The notes beneath the pieces were generated by a model, which saw only the letters and a program-made list of their open reading frames with translations, had not been told where the DNA came from and searched no databases. From positions 1,473,257 through 1,537,256 of the forward strand of contig NZ_LT635539.1 in the NCBI RefSeq assembly GCF_900120195.1: DNA of 64,000 nt. Reading direction: 5' to 3'. The DNA comes from Blautia sp. Marseille-P3087 (GTDB lineage Bacteria > Bacillota > Clostridia > Lachnospirales > Lachnospiraceae). Within the stretch, counting starts at the first letter, position 1, and every line of letters begins with the position of its first letter. Below, piece after piece: positions 1-9,733 of this stretch. A program made the translations under genes and the position numbers.

Positions 1-2139
1 GACTCCCGGTGCACCGGTGATATCCAGTGTATATGGGAAAGTAAGTTTTTCTCCGTCCACAACCTGTGTAGATGTCATCTCTCCATTTACTTCCTGAATC
101 AGTTCCAGACGAATTGCTCCGCCCTTATAACCGGTTGGTGTATTTAAAGTCTGTGTACATTTCCATACTTCACCATTTGCCACAGCAGCACTCTGCTGTG
201 CGCTTGTATCAGCTGCTGACTGTGTTGCTGCCGTATTATCTGTCTGAGTATCTGCTACAGAAGCTGTATTATCTGTCTGCGCTGCCGGTGCCTCATTACC
301 ACTGCTGACTACGATTGTGATCGGCTGATCCGGATCTGCTGTCGTATCAGCTTCCGGATTCTGAGAAATAACTTCTCCTGCTGCCACATCTGTACTCTGC
401 TGCTCTGTTACCTGAACATCGATCCATTTGCCAAGTGTAGTGATCGCATCGTTTTCTGTCATGCCGACAACACTCGGTACGGATACACTGTTGCCATAAT
501 CAAGACCACGGCTGACAACCAGAGTTACTTCATCGCCTGCACTTACACTGCTTCCAGCTTCCGGTGTATAAGAATCTACATATCCCGGATTTACCAGCGG
601 ATAACCACTTCCATCATCTTCACTGTATGCTTTCTGAATATTTACTTTAAGTCCGAGATCTTCCAGTGTCTGTTTCGCATCCACTCCGGTCTCTCCTGAA
701 AGGTCAGGCATTGTAACAGTCTGCTGGCCCTTGCTGATGTAGTATTTCAGAGTTGTATACTGTCCAACCTTTGTTCCTGCTGCGATATTCTGAGAAGAGA
801 TGCGTCCCTTTTCCTGTGTGGAGATTTCTTCTCCCATCATCTGCTTGCCGAGTTTTTCTTCTTCAAGAAGTGCAGTTGCTTCTTCCTCAGTCTTTCCTAC
901 CAGATCCGGAACAACCACCATTCCTTCTTCCTCTGTCGAAGCATCGGTATTCTGTCCTGTCTGTGAAGTGTCTGCACTGCTGTCACCGCCAATGATACCG
1001 GCGGCTTTGCCGATAAAGAAGATTGCAGCAACCAGAACAGCCGCACCTGCAAGAAGTGCAAGAATCGTAAGACCGGTATTTGGTGCTTTATGTTTCTTCC
1101 TGGATTTCTTATCGGAGGAACGCTTACGGCGATAATCACCATCGTCATCATAATCATCTTCACCGTCATCATAATCGGTGTCGTATTCCTCATCTTCAAG
1201 CTGTGCGATATCTGATGTACGTTTCTTCGGACTGTGCTTGATCTCTCCAAGTTCTTCATCAGAAATCACAACAGTCTTTGCCTCATTATCTACAGAAGAT
1301 AATTTAACGAAATCTCCCTGCGGTTCGATCAGAGAATGCTTCAGGTCTGCAATCACATCTTCCATCTTGCCGTAACGACGGTTTACACTCTTCTGTGTAC
1401 ATTTAAGGATAATCTGCTCAAGGCTGTATGGCAGTTCTTCCGCATACACGCTCGGCGGAACCATTTCTTCCTGAAGATGTTTGATTGCGATTGCCACCGT
1501 TGTGTCTCCGTCAAACGGAACACGTCCGGTAACCATTTCATATAAAGTAATACCGAGTGAATAAATATCACTCTTTTCGTCACTATATCCGCCGCGTACC
1601 TGTTCTGGTGAGCTGTAATGTACAGACCCCATAACATTGGAACTGATGGTATTGGAGGACGCTGCTCTTGCAATTCCGAAATCAGTAACCTTGACTTTGC
1701 CATCTGTTGAAATAATGATATTCTGCGGTTTTACGTCACGATGTACAATTCCATGGTTATGCGCAGCTTCCAGTCCCATGGATACCTGAATGGCAATGCT
1801 GGTTGCTTCTTTAATAGAGAGTTTGCCTTTTTTTGCAATGTATTCTTTCAGAGTGATACCTTCAATAAGCTCCATTACAATGTAATAAACTCCCTCGTCA
1901 TCCCCTACATCAAACACATTGACAATATTCGGATGTGTCAGTCCTGCAGCTGCCTGCGCTTCACTGCGGAATTTACGGATAAATGTAGTATCCTCCCGAA
2001 ATTCCGGTTTTAATACTTTAACCGCTACAAAACGGTTCAGTTTGTGATCTTTTGCCTTATATACATCGGCCATCCCACCGGTGCCGATCTTCCCTAAGAT
2101 TTCATAGCGCTCTGCTATGATCATTCCTGTTTTTAACAT
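1..2139 (-). CDS. pknB: PASTA-domain Ser/Thr protein kinase PknB/PrkC (3' end outside window)
   Basis: Membrane eukaryotic-type Ser/Thr kinase that senses cell-wall fragments and phosphorylates division and wall-synthesis targets. 713 codons are visible and the frame is still open at the window edge. The N-terminal kinase domain (about residues 10-270) has a glycine loop GKIGTGGMADVY, the AVK lysine, the catalytic HRDVKPQN near residue 133, DFG in TDFGIARA, and GSVHYSSPEQ. An acidic Asp/Glu-rich juxtamembrane stretch and a basic RRKR/KKSRKKHK patch precede one membrane segment near residues 352-375. About three PASTA repeats follow (VPDLVGK, MPDLSGE and VPSVVGM starts), then a Thr/Gln/Ala-rich linker and an extra C-terminal domain. 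The ATG overlaps the end of the PP2C gene by 7 bases (AAATGTTAA), with GAGGTGG as ribosome site, so the two are translationally coupled. The pairing with prpC is the standard Firmicutes arrangement. Confidence 0.96.
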   Translation of the reverse strand, partial: MLKTGMIIAERYEILGKIGTGGMADVYKAKDHKLNRFVAVKVLKPEFREDTTFIRKFRSEAQAAAGLTHPNIVNVFDVGDDEGVYYIVMELIEGITLKEYIAKKGKLSIKEATSIAIQVSMGLEAAHNHGIVHRDVKPQNIIISTDGKVKVTDFGIARAASSNTISSNVMGSVHYSSPEQVRGGYSDEKSDIYSLGITLYEMVTGRVPFDGDTTVAIAIKHLQEEMVPPSVYAEELPYSLEQIILKCTQKSVNRRYGKMEDVIADLKHSLIEPQGDFVKLSSVDNEAKTVVISDEELGEIKHSPKKRTSDIAQLEDEEYDTDYDDGEDDYDDDGDYRRKRSSDKKSRKKHKAPNTGLTILALLAGAAVLVAAIFFIGKAAGIIGGDSSADTSQTGQNTDASTEEEGMVVVPDLVGKTEEEATALLEEEKLGKQMMGEEISTQEKGRISSQNIAAGTKVGQYTTLKYYISKGQQTVTMPDLSGETGVDAKQTLEDLGLKVNIQKAYSEDDGSGYPLVNPGYVDSYTPEAGSSVSAGDEVTLVVSRGLDYGNSVSVPSVVGMTENDAITTLGKWIDVQVTEQQSTDVAAGEVISQNPEADTTADPDQPITIVVSSGNEAPAAQTDNTASVADTQTDNTAATQSAADTSAQQSAAVANGEVWKCTQTLNTPTGYKGGAIRLELIQEVNGEMTSTQVVDGEKLTFPYTLDITGAPGV

Positions 2140-2879
2140 TTTTCCACCTCATTCGTGAATGGTTCTACCAGTATGACTGCTATGTTATCCTTACCACCGT
2201 TCTGGTTGGCTTCTCTCAGAAGTCTTTCACCCTTCTGCGGCAGTTCTTCTGTCTGGTTCAGTATGATTTTTTCGATTTCACTGTCCTCTACCATATTGCT
2301 CAGACCATCGGAACACATAAGGATCGTACTGTCCGGTTCCAGTTTCAGGTCAAAAAAGTCAATATCTACGGTACGCTCTGCACCAAGTGCTCTTGTAATA
2401 ATGTTTTTATCCGGATGGTTTCTGGCTTCCTCTGGTTTAATCTCACCCATGCGGACCATTTCCTGTACAAGGGAATGATCTTTTGTTACCTGATGTATCT
2501 CCCCCTGTACCACATACAGACGACTGTCTCCGACATTGGCCACATATGCATAATGTCCCACGATCGTGCAGACTACCATGGTTGTACCCATTCCCCGCAG
2601 ATTTTCATCACTTCTGGAACGGTCCAGAATCTTCATATTTGCAGTCTCGATGGCATGACGAATCACTTTGATTGGGTTGAAATCCGCGTCTCTTCGAATC
2701 TCGTCCACTAAAGTCTGAACTGCATGTGAGGATGCATAATCCCCTGCATTATGTCCGCCCATTCCATCAGCGACGACAAACAGATTCGGAAGATTTCCAA
2801 CCGGGTTTTCGGAAACGAACACATAGTCCTGATTCATTTTCCTTCTCTGGCCTACATCCGTAGCTGAATATACCCTCAT
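2133..2879 (-). CDS. prpC: PP2C-family Ser/Thr phosphatase (Stp1/PrpC type)
   Basis: Metal-dependent cytoplasmic phosphatase that reverses PknB phosphorylation. At 248 aa it has the usual bacterial PP2C length. The ordered PP2C motifs are all visible: DVGQRRKMNQD at the N terminus, VADGMGGHNAGD (metal aspartate and glycines), GDSRLY, MCSDGLSN and GGKDNIAVIL near the C terminus. An in-frame GTG lies 12 bases upstream at 2891, but the ATG at 2879 gives the start MRVYSATDVG that aligns with family members, so I prefer it. It is sandwiched between rlmN (ends at 2881) and pknB (7-base overlap), so it is certainly part of the same transcript. All catalytic aspartates appear intact. Confidence 0.95.
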   Translation of the reverse strand: MRVYSATDVGQRRKMNQDYVFVSENPVGNLPNLFVVADGMGGHNAGDYASSHAVQTLVDEIRRDADFNPIKVIRHAIETANMKILDRSRSDENLRGMGTTMVVCTIVGHYAYVANVGDSRLYVVQGEIHQVTKDHSLVQEMVRMGEIKPEEARNHPDKNIITRALGAERTVDIDFFDLKLEPDSTILMCSDGLSNMVEDSEIEKIILNQTEELPQKGERLLREANQNGGKDNIAVILVEPFTNEVEKC

Positions 2880-2880
2880 G

Positions 2881-3921
2881 TCACTTCTCACTTTCTGTTT
2901 TTTCCATGTATCTTTTTCTTAGCTGCCCACAGGCACCGTCAATATCGCTGCCCATTTCCCTTCTAATAGTACCATTAATTCCGCATTTTTCAAGATTTAT
3001 TTTGAAATTCTCCACTGCCTGACGGGTCGAACGCACGAAAGAACGCTCCCTCACCGGATTGACCGGAATCAGGTTTACATGACAGTTCAGGCCTTTCAGG
3101 CGGCCGGCCAGTTCCTGTGCATTTTCTTTACTGTCATTCACACCGGCCACCAGACTGTATTCAAAAGTGATCCTGCGTCCTGTCTTGTCAAAATAATATC
3201 GGCATGCTTCAAGAAGTTCATCCACGGAATATTTGTTGGCGATCGGCATCAGTTCCCGTCTCTTTTCATCGTTCGGTGCATGAAGCGATACTGCAAGTGT
3301 CATCTGGAGCTTTTCATCTGCCAGCTCATAAATTCTCGGAACCAGCCCGCAGGTAGATACCGTAAGATTTCGCTGACTGATATGAATTCCTCCGTCTTCT
3401 GTCAGAATATGGATAAATCTGAGAAGATTATCATAATTATCAAGCGGCTCACCGGTTCCCATCACCACCACATTGGAAATACGCTCTCCGATGGAAGTCT
3501 GTATTCTGTAAATCTGATCCAGCATCTCCGACGGAAGAAGATTTCTCGTCAGACCACCGATCGTAGATGCACAAAAACGGCAGCCCATGCGACATCCTGC
3601 CTGAGAAGAAATGCAGACAGAATTTCCATACTTATAACGCATCAGGACACTTTCAATCATATTTCCATCCGAAAGACGAAACAGATACTTTCTGGTTCCG
3701 TCTACTTTTGAAGTCTGTACATCCAGCTCTTCCAGGGCTGTAATAGGATAATCTTTCAGTTTTTCCTTCAGACTCTTCGGAATATTTGCCATTTCATCAT
3801 AGGAGGTAACAAGATGCTCATGCAGCCAGCCATAGATCTGCTTTGCGCGGAACGGTTTTTCACCAATCTGCGTCATAAGCTCTTTCAGCTCCTCCATATT
3901 CATTGATTTTATATCTGTCAT
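2881..3921 (-). CDS. rlmN: Dual-specificity 23S rRNA/tRNA adenine C2-methyltransferase RlmN
   Basis: Radical SAM enzyme that methylates C2 of A2503 in 23S rRNA and A37 in some tRNAs. It is 346 aa, as expected for the family. The radical-SAM cluster motif CRMGCRFC lies at Cys110, Cys114 and Cys117. SSQAGC upstream, the GTGEP motif (VVMGTGEPLDNYDN) and the second catalytic cysteine in GACGQLR near residue 333 fit RlmN. The resistance enzyme Cfr is related, but the genomic position between rsmB and prpC is typical for housekeeping RlmN. ATG at 3921 has AGAAGG upstream. It sits 2 bases after the rsmB stop and 1 base before the preferred prpC start. Confidence 0.96.
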   Translation of the reverse strand: MTDIKSMNMEELKELMTQIGEKPFRAKQIYGWLHEHLVTSYDEMANIPKSLKEKLKDYPITALEELDVQTSKVDGTRKYLFRLSDGNMIESVLMRYKYGNSVCISSQAGCRMGCRFCASTIGGLTRNLLPSEMLDQIYRIQTSIGERISNVVVMGTGEPLDNYDNLLRFIHILTEDGGIHISQRNLTVSTCGLVPRIYELADEKLQMTLAVSLHAPNDEKRRELMPIANKYSVDELLEACRYYFDKTGRRITFEYSLVAGVNDSKENAQELAGRLKGLNCHVNLIPVNPVRERSFVRSTRQAVENFKINLEKCGINGTIRREMGSDIDGACGQLRKRYMEKTESEK

Positions 3922-3923
3922 AA

Positions 3924-5276
3924 TTATTTCCTTCTGAATTTTGCAATGAAGAAGCCATCTGTTCCATGCACTCCCGGAAGCAGCTGCAGATAACCAAGTG
4001 CAGTCGTCTCAGATCGAAGTTCTTCCGGAATACAGTCATCTATGCTTTCAAGCTTAAATGGATGGTTATTCATAAACCACATCATATTATCTTCGTTTTC
4101 TTCTTTTGCGATCGTGCAGGTACTGAAGATCAGCACTCCGCGCGGTTTCACATACTCTGCCGCCTTATCAAGGATTGTTCTCTGGAGAATGACCAGTTCA
4201 TCCTCCTTCTGGGCAGTAGAACGGTATTTGATCTCCGGTTTTTTGCCTATCACACCATAGCCGGAGCATGGTACATCTGCAAGAACAATATCTGCCTTAC
4301 ATTCGGATTCTACATCAAACAGTGTGGCATCCTGCACTTTTGCCTGCACATTGATAGAACCGGTTCTCTGAATATTTTCCTCGATCAGATTCACCTTGTA
4401 TTGACTGATATCACGGGCATCTACTGTACCAAACCCTTCCATCTTATCTCCCATATGAAGACTCTTTCCGCCCGGTGCAGCACACATGTCAATGACATAA
4501 TCTCCTCTGGACGGGTTTGCAATCTCCGCCACAAGCATGGAACTTACATCCTGTACAAGGATTTTCCCCTGAATAAATGCATCAAGCGCCAGGATATGAT
4601 TGTATCCTGAAATGCGCTTTGCATAAGGAAGATATGGCGCCGGTTCAACGGTAACTCCCTGATTTTTCAGGCTGTCGCAAATTTTATCAACAGAATTCAA
4701 ATATGTACGGCAGCGAATGGTCACTGGTTTTTCTTTAAGGAAATCTGCAAGTATTTTTTCGGCAGTTTCCTCACCATAATCTTCCAGCCAGCGGTTTACC
4801 AGCTCCTCCGGCATGGAATAACGAACGGACAGATAGCGGACAAGATTCTCTTCTCTTGACGGGTATTCCAGTTCATTCATCTGTCTTGCCGCAGTCCGAA
4901 GAACGCCGTTTACAAAAGGTTTCAGATTATAAAAACCTTTTTTCTGTGCAAGTTTTACCGCCTCATTGCAGACGGCACTGTCCGGCACACGATCCATGAA
5001 TTTCATCTGATAGATAGCACTTCGTAATATTTCACGTATTGGTGCTTTCATTTTATCAACAGGAATTTTCGAAAAGGAATTAATAATATAATCAATCTGT
5101 ATTCTGTATTCCAGTGTTCCCTCGCACACTCTTGTGATAAAAGCTCTCTCCTGTTTGGGAAGGAACTGATATTTGGAGAGTGCATTGCGAATTGCAATGT
5201 GACTGTGTTCTCCCTCTTCATTGATCTGAAGAAGAATCTCCAGTATCATCTCTCTCGTATTAATTCCGTTAGTCAT
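3924..5276 (-). CDS. rsmB: 16S rRNA (cytosine-967-C5)-methyltransferase RsmB
   Basis: SAM-dependent methyltransferase making m5C967 in 16S rRNA. It is 450 aa with an N-terminal NusB-like RNA-binding half (about residues 5-130; REMILEIL, FITRVCEGTLEYR) and a C-terminal Rossmann methyltransferase. The SAM loop is DMCAAPGGKSLHM, and the catalytic cysteines are in DVPCSGYGVIGKKPE and FSTCTIAKEENE. I use the ATG at 5276, which lies inside the end of the upstream protease gene (GGGATGACTAA) just after GGAGGACGAAGAAGG. A TTG at 5297 extends the frame by 7 codons but has no support. Translational coupling to the upstream gene is likely. Confidence 0.95.
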   Translation of the reverse strand: MTNGINTREMILEILLQINEEGEHSHIAIRNALSKYQFLPKQERAFITRVCEGTLEYRIQIDYIINSFSKIPVDKMKAPIREILRSAIYQMKFMDRVPDSAVCNEAVKLAQKKGFYNLKPFVNGVLRTAARQMNELEYPSREENLVRYLSVRYSMPEELVNRWLEDYGEETAEKILADFLKEKPVTIRCRTYLNSVDKICDSLKNQGVTVEPAPYLPYAKRISGYNHILALDAFIQGKILVQDVSSMLVAEIANPSRGDYVIDMCAAPGGKSLHMGDKMEGFGTVDARDISQYKVNLIEENIQRTGSINVQAKVQDATLFDVESECKADIVLADVPCSGYGVIGKKPEIKYRSTAQKEDELVILQRTILDKAAEYVKPRGVLIFSTCTIAKEENEDNMMWFMNNHPFKLESIDDCIPEELRSETTALGYLQLLPGVHGTDGFFIAKFRRK

Positions 5277-5979
5277 CCCTTCTTCGTCCTCCTGCAAGTA
5301 TCAAAAGTCTTAAAAGCTGTAATATGGAAGCTGCCAGCGCTGCCACATAAGTCATTGCAGCTGCGGTCAGTACCTTTCTTGCCCCGCGTGTCTCGTCTGT
5401 CCCGAGGATTCCGGTACTCTGCAGCATCTTTAATGCACGTGAGGATGCATTGATCTCAACAGGAAGTGTCACAAGCTGAAACAGTACTGCCAGTGAAAAA
5501 AGTACAATACCTGCTGTCACCAGCGGACGGATTCCTGAAAAAAGCCCGATCAGAAAAAGCGGCCAGGAAAGTGTACTTCCAAAATTTGCCACCGGAACAA
5601 TCGCACTTCGGAATTCAAGCGGTGCATAACCAATCGCATGCTGAATGGCATGTCCGCATTCATGGGCAGCAACACCCACAGCCGCCAGTGAAGTCTGTCC
5701 GTAAATATCTTCGGAAAGGCTTACTGTTTTTGTCCGCGGATCATAATGGTCCGTCAGACTTCCGGAAATTGCACGTACATGCACATCTGTGATACCGGCT
5801 GCCTGCAGGATTCTTTTTGCTGTTTCTGCACCGGTAAGCCCTGAAGCACTCCGTATTCTCCTGTAATAGGAAAAAGTACTCTTCAGCCTTGCGGATGCAG
5901 CAAGTGACAGCAGCATTCCGATAATCAGCAGTATATAAGTCCAGTCGAATCCGTAATATCCATAACCATATCCGTACAT
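5269..5979 (-). CDS. Membrane zinc metallopeptidase, YugP family
   Basis: Integral-membrane neutral zinc protease of the Zn_peptidase_2 (YugP) family; the physiological substrate is unknown. It is about 236 aa. An unusual Tyr/Gly-rich N terminus is followed by a first membrane segment (YILLIIGMLLSLAASA), then the zinc-binding HECGH (HEXXH) in the middle. There are two to three more membrane segments (SWPLFLIGLFSGI, AGIVLFSLAVLFQLVTL, VAALAASILQLLRLLIL). NASSRALKML downstream of HECGH is a family signature. Upstream starts exist (GTG 5988, ATG 5985), but AAGGAG sits 8 bases before ATG 5979, which I choose. It falls between fmt and rsmB, a common Clostridia arrangement. Confidence 0.9.
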   Translation of the reverse strand: MYGYGYGYYGFDWTYILLIIGMLLSLAASARLKSTFSYYRRIRSASGLTGAETAKRILQAAGITDVHVRAISGSLTDHYDPRTKTVSLSEDIYGQTSLAAVGVAAHECGHAIQHAIGYAPLEFRSAIVPVANFGSTLSWPLFLIGLFSGIRPLVTAGIVLFSLAVLFQLVTLPVEINASSRALKMLQSTGILGTDETRGARKVLTAAAMTYVAALAASILQLLRLLILAGGRRRDD

Positions 5980-5984
5980 CCGCA

Positions 5985-6932
5985 TCACTCCTTATGATCT
6001 TTCAGCATAATACCTTCTGTTACCTGATAGCCGCGAAGAAAAGCATCTGTCTCCATCCGCTTCTTGCCTTCCAGTTGTACTTCTTCAAGAACCAGCTTGT
6101 CTGTTCCACAGGCTACATGAATTCCTTTTTTATCCACACCGGTGATGGTTCCCGGTGCCTCTTTTCCACAATTTTCACTTTCAACAGAGCATTTCCACAC
6201 CTTCAGTGTCTTTCCGTTCAGGAAAGTATAGGCGCTCGGCCATGGATTCATTCCACGCACCAGTCGCTCCAGCTCTGTGGCACTCTTTGAAAAATCCATC
6301 AGCCCCATTTTTTTACTGATCATTGCCGCATACGGAGTCGGGCTTTCTTCCGGCTGTTTCGTATAGACCGCAGTTCCATCCACGATAGACGGGATCGTAC
6401 GGATCAGAAGTTCAGCGCCTTCCTCTGCCAGTTTGTCAAAGAGGCTTCCACCCGTTTCATCCGCAGCAAGCGGTACGATTCCCTGGGAGATCATATCTCC
6501 GGTGTCCAGTCCGACACCCATTTTCATAATCGTCACCCCAGATTCTTTTTCTCCGTCAATCACAGCCTGCTGAATCGGTGCGGCTCCTCTGTATTTCGGA
6601 AGAAGGGATGCATGGATATTCAGACATCCATATTTGGGCATATCCAGAATCGTCTTTGGAATAATCTGGCCAAATGCAGCAACCACGATCATATCCGGCT
6701 CAAGTTCTTTTAATGTTTCTACAAATTCCGGATCACGTACCTTAAGCGGCTGATAGACCGGGATGTCATGTTTCATTGCCTCTTCCTTGACAGGAGTCGG
6801 CAGAAGTGTCTTTCCTCTTCCTTTTGGTTTGTCCGGCTGCGTTACTACAGCGGTAACCTCATATCCGTTTTTTACAAGTGCGGCAAGCGGCGGCACTGCA
6901 AAGTCCGGTGTTCCCATATAAACAATCTTCAT
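5985..6932 (-). CDS. fmt: Methionyl-tRNA formyltransferase
   Basis: Adds a formyl group from 10-formyl-THF to initiator Met-tRNA. It is 315 aa, full length. The start MKIVYMGTPDFAVPPL is the classic family N terminus. The catalytic core NIHASLLPKYRGAAPIQQAV holds the Asn and His residues. TGDM and the C-terminal tRNA-binding domain (GMNPWPSAYTF) are also present. ATG 6932 is preceded by GAGGAG. It is followed closely by the YugP-type protease, and peptide deformylase lies upstream; together Fmt and Def set the N-terminal formyl cycle. Confidence 0.97.
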   Translation of the reverse strand: MKIVYMGTPDFAVPPLAALVKNGYEVTAVVTQPDKPKGRGKTLLPTPVKEEAMKHDIPVYQPLKVRDPEFVETLKELEPDMIVVAAFGQIIPKTILDMPKYGCLNIHASLLPKYRGAAPIQQAVIDGEKESGVTIMKMGVGLDTGDMISQGIVPLAADETGGSLFDKLAEEGAELLIRTIPSIVDGTAVYTKQPEESPTPYAAMISKKMGLMDFSKSATELERLVRGMNPWPSAYTFLNGKTLKVWKCSVESENCGKEAPGTITGVDKKGIHVACGTDKLVLEEVQLEGKKRMETDAFLRGYQVTEGIMLKDHKE

Positions 6933-6988
6933 ATAGTAGTCTGCTCCTCTTTTCTCCGTAATACACGGGTCTGCTTGTAAATACCAGC

Positions 6989-7462
6989 TCAGTCTTCTTC
7001 GTCATAACTGGTTCTGTGCAGTTCGCCCTCAACCAGGTCGGTATACATTTTTCCGTCGAGGTGGTCGATCTCATGGCAGAATGCACGTGCCAGAAGCTCG
7101 GTTCCCTCATAAATCACTTCATTCATGTCCTCATCCATGGCTTTTACTTTTACATAGTTTGGTCTTGTTACCTGACCAGCCATTCCCGGAACACTTAAGC
7201 AGCCCTCATCGCCGGTCTGCTCTCCGGAAGTTTCCAGAATCTCCGGATTGATCAGAACGATCGGTCCCTCGCCGATATCGATTACAACGATACGTTTCAG
7301 GATGCCGACCTGCGGTGCTGCAAGACCAACGCCCATTGCCTCGTACATTGTATCAAGCATATCGTCGATCAAAGTTATGATCTTCGGTGTTACTTCTTTT
7401 ACCGGTCTGCTGATCTTGCGCAGAACCGGGTCTTCTTCTGTTCTGATTACTCTGATTGCCAT
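6989..7462 (-). CDS. def: Peptide deformylase
   Basis: Metalloenzyme that removes formyl groups from nascent proteins. It is 157 aa, short as in type 1 enzymes of Clostridia. All three signature motifs are present: [10 protein letters not shown] (residues 44-53), EGCLSVPG with the metal-binding Cys88, and CHEIDHLDG with His130, Glu131 and His134. ATG 7462 has GAGAGGAAG upstream. It lies between priA and fmt in the same operon, with about 50-base gaps on each side. Confidence 0.97.
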   Translation of the reverse strand: MAIRVIRTEEDPVLRKISRPVKEVTPKIITLIDDMLDTMYEAMGVGLAAPQVGILKRIVVIDIGEGPIVLINPEILETSGEQTGDEGCLSVPGMAGQVTRPNYVKVKAMDEDMNEVIYEGTELLARAFCHEIDHLDGKMYTDLVEGELHRTSYDEED

Positions 7463-7513
7463 TTTTATTTCTTCCTCTCTTTTTTATCTTATGTAATTTT
7501 CTACTTTCTAACC

Positions 7514-9733
7514 CTAAGTGTAATCAAACTGTATATACAGTCTCCTGAATCCGGAATTTAATTCAATGTACTTTTCTGTTTTATCTTTGATATCCATTAG
7601 GATGCGTTCATCTCTGTGCTTGAGATACAGAACCTTACGGTAAATATCATTCACCTTTCCGACCGCCGCATACGCAGGGCCAATCACATGGATCCGATAT
7701 CTGGAAGCGATCCGCTCCACAAACTTCGCAAGATAATCCATTCCCTGCTCCAGAAGCTCTTCATTCTCGCCTGATACCAGCACGGAAAGCATATGCGCCG
7801 CCGGCGGATAATCCATCAGCATGCGGTATGCCATTTCTTCCTGATAAAACGCTTCATAATCCTGTTCTGCCGCGGTCCGGATACTGTAATGGTCCGGATG
7901 ATAGCTCTGAATGATTGCCTCACCCGGCTTCGTTCCACGTCCCGATCTGCCTACCGCCTGTGTCAGAAGCTGAAACGTCCGCTCCGCACAACGGTAATCT
8001 GCTGCATTTAAGGAAAGATCTGCTGCAAGCGCCCCTACCAGTGTTACGTCCGGAAAATCGTGTCCTTTGACGATCATCTGCGTACCGACGAGGATGTCAG
8101 CCGCATGCGCTGCAAACGAAGACAATATCTTTTCGTAGCTGCCTTTTGCTCTGGTTGTGTCATAGTCCATACGAAGGATACGCGCTTTTGGGAAATTCTT
8201 GTGCAGAACCTGCTCGATCTGCTGCGTTCCTGCCTTAAATCCTCCGATATAAGGCGAACCGCATACCGGACATTTTTCCACCCGTGGCTGTTCATATCCG
8301 CAATAGTGACAGACCAGTCTGCCATTATTGTGCTCCGTCAAAGCCACATCACAATGCGGGCATTTCAGAACTTCACCACAGGAACGGCAGGAAACAAATC
8401 CTGCATACCCTCTCCTGTTCAGAAAAAGAATTGCCTGTTCTCCGCATTCCAGCCTGTTTTCGATAGCATTTGTCAGACTGCGGCTCAAAACCGAACGATT
8501 TCCCTCCCGCAATTCTTCTCTGAGATCTACAACGCTTACCTTCGGAAGCGGTCGGTCTTCAAACCGGGCTTTAAGCTTTACAAGACGGAACTCACCATTC
8601 TTCGCTTTCGTATAGGCTTCCAGCGATGGTGTCGCCGAACCGAGGACAAGGCGGGCATTTTCCATCTGTGCACGGTAAAGTGCAGTCTCTCTCGCATGAT
8701 ACCTCGGACTGTTTTCGCTCTTGTAGGACTGCTCATGTTCTTCATCTATAATAATAAGACCGAGATTTGAAAACGGTGTAAACAACGCCGAACGCGGTCC
8801 TACCATGATCTGGATCTCACCGCGCTTGGCTCTTTTGAACTGGTCGTAGCGTTCTCCGGCGGACAGACGGGAATTCAGTACGGAAACCTTTTCACCAAAC
8901 CAGCCGTAAAATCTCCGAACTGTCTGATATGTCAGCGCAATCTCCGGAACAAGCACAATAACCTGTTTTCCCTCATCGATCACCTGACGGATCAGTTTCA
9001 TATAAACCTGTGTCTTGCCGCTTCCGGTGACTCCATGAATCAGAACCGGCCGGGGAGGGTCTGCTTTCCATTCTTCCTGAATCTGGTCAAAAGCTTCCTG
9101 CTGCGGTTCTGTAAGAATTGAAAGTTCCTCATGCGGAATGTTCGCCCCGTCTACAGTCATGCGGTAAACTTCATCCTGCACAACCTGAACAATTCCCTCA
9201 TCCGCAAGCGGACGAAGAACAGAGGCAGTCATACCAAATTCTTTGGATGCTTTTGTATAATCGAGTTTCTTTTCCTCAAGAAGCGCACGCACAAGCCTTG
9301 CCCTTGCCTTACATCGTCCACTCTCCAGCTTCCCTGCAATTTTTTCCGCCTCTTCTTCGCTGACGTTCAATATGATATATCGTTTTTCTTTGGCTTTGAC
9401 CTTTTCTCTCACGGGGAGAACGGTTTTCAGTGCCTGAACCATGGTGGAGCCATACTGTTTTTTCATCCACACGGCAAGCGCAATCAGCCTCTCCTCCGTA
9501 GTTTCTTCACTGCTGCAGATACCCGTAAGTTCTTTCATACGTGATGTATCAAATGCCGGTGTATCTGAAAGACCGATCACATAGCCCTTTCGTTCGTGGT
9601 TTCCGTTTCCAAAAGGAATCGTCACCACCATTCCCACCTGCAGTTTGTACTGCAGTTCTTCAGGAACTTTATACTGAAAACTGCGGTCAACTTTTTCGTG
9701 GGATATGTCCACGATAATATCCGCATAAGTCAT
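7514..9733 (-). CDS. priA: Primosomal replication restart helicase PriA
   Basis: 3'-5' DNA helicase that reloads the replisome at stalled forks. It is 739 aa. An N-terminal DNA-binding domain is followed by the Walker A motif GVTGSGKT at about residues 234-241, the DEEH box, GSATPSLEA, and paired zinc-ribbon cysteines (CRSCGEVLKCPHCD and CHYCG...CPVCG). The helicase motif VGRSGRGTKPGEAI lies further on. The start codon abuts the murE stop with no gap, and no strong Shine-Dalgarno precedes it, which suggests coupling to murE translation. Confidence 0.97.
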   Translation of the reverse strand: MTYADIIVDISHEKVDRSFQYKVPEELQYKLQVGMVVTIPFGNGNHERKGYVIGLSDTPAFDTSRMKELTGICSSEETTEERLIALAVWMKKQYGSTMVQALKTVLPVREKVKAKEKRYIILNVSEEEAEKIAGKLESGRCKARARLVRALLEEKKLDYTKASKEFGMTASVLRPLADEGIVQVVQDEVYRMTVDGANIPHEELSILTEPQQEAFDQIQEEWKADPPRPVLIHGVTGSGKTQVYMKLIRQVIDEGKQVIVLVPEIALTYQTVRRFYGWFGEKVSVLNSRLSAGERYDQFKRAKRGEIQIMVGPRSALFTPFSNLGLIIIDEEHEQSYKSENSPRYHARETALYRAQMENARLVLGSATPSLEAYTKAKNGEFRLVKLKARFEDRPLPKVSVVDLREELREGNRSVLSRSLTNAIENRLECGEQAILFLNRRGYAGFVSCRSCGEVLKCPHCDVALTEHNNGRLVCHYCGYEQPRVEKCPVCGSPYIGGFKAGTQQIEQVLHKNFPKARILRMDYDTTRAKGSYEKILSSFAAHAADILVGTQMIVKGHDFPDVTLVGALAADLSLNAADYRCAERTFQLLTQAVGRSGRGTKPGEAIIQSYHPDHYSIRTAAEQDYEAFYQEEMAYRMLMDYPPAAHMLSVLVSGENEELLEQGMDYLAKFVERIASRYRIHVIGPAYAAVGKVNDIYRKVLYLKHRDERILMDIKDKTEKYIELNSGFRRLYIQFDYT

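Noticed and set aside
897-1703. Several open frames of 60-120 codons on both strands across the pknB linker and kinase region
   Set aside because: They overlap the well-supported kinase gene, have repetitive composition caused by its acidic and Ser/Thr-rich linker, and lack ribosome sites.
2881-3921. Cfr-type resistance methyltransferase
   Set aside because: Gene order with rsmB, prpC and pknB and the overall sequence fit housekeeping RlmN.
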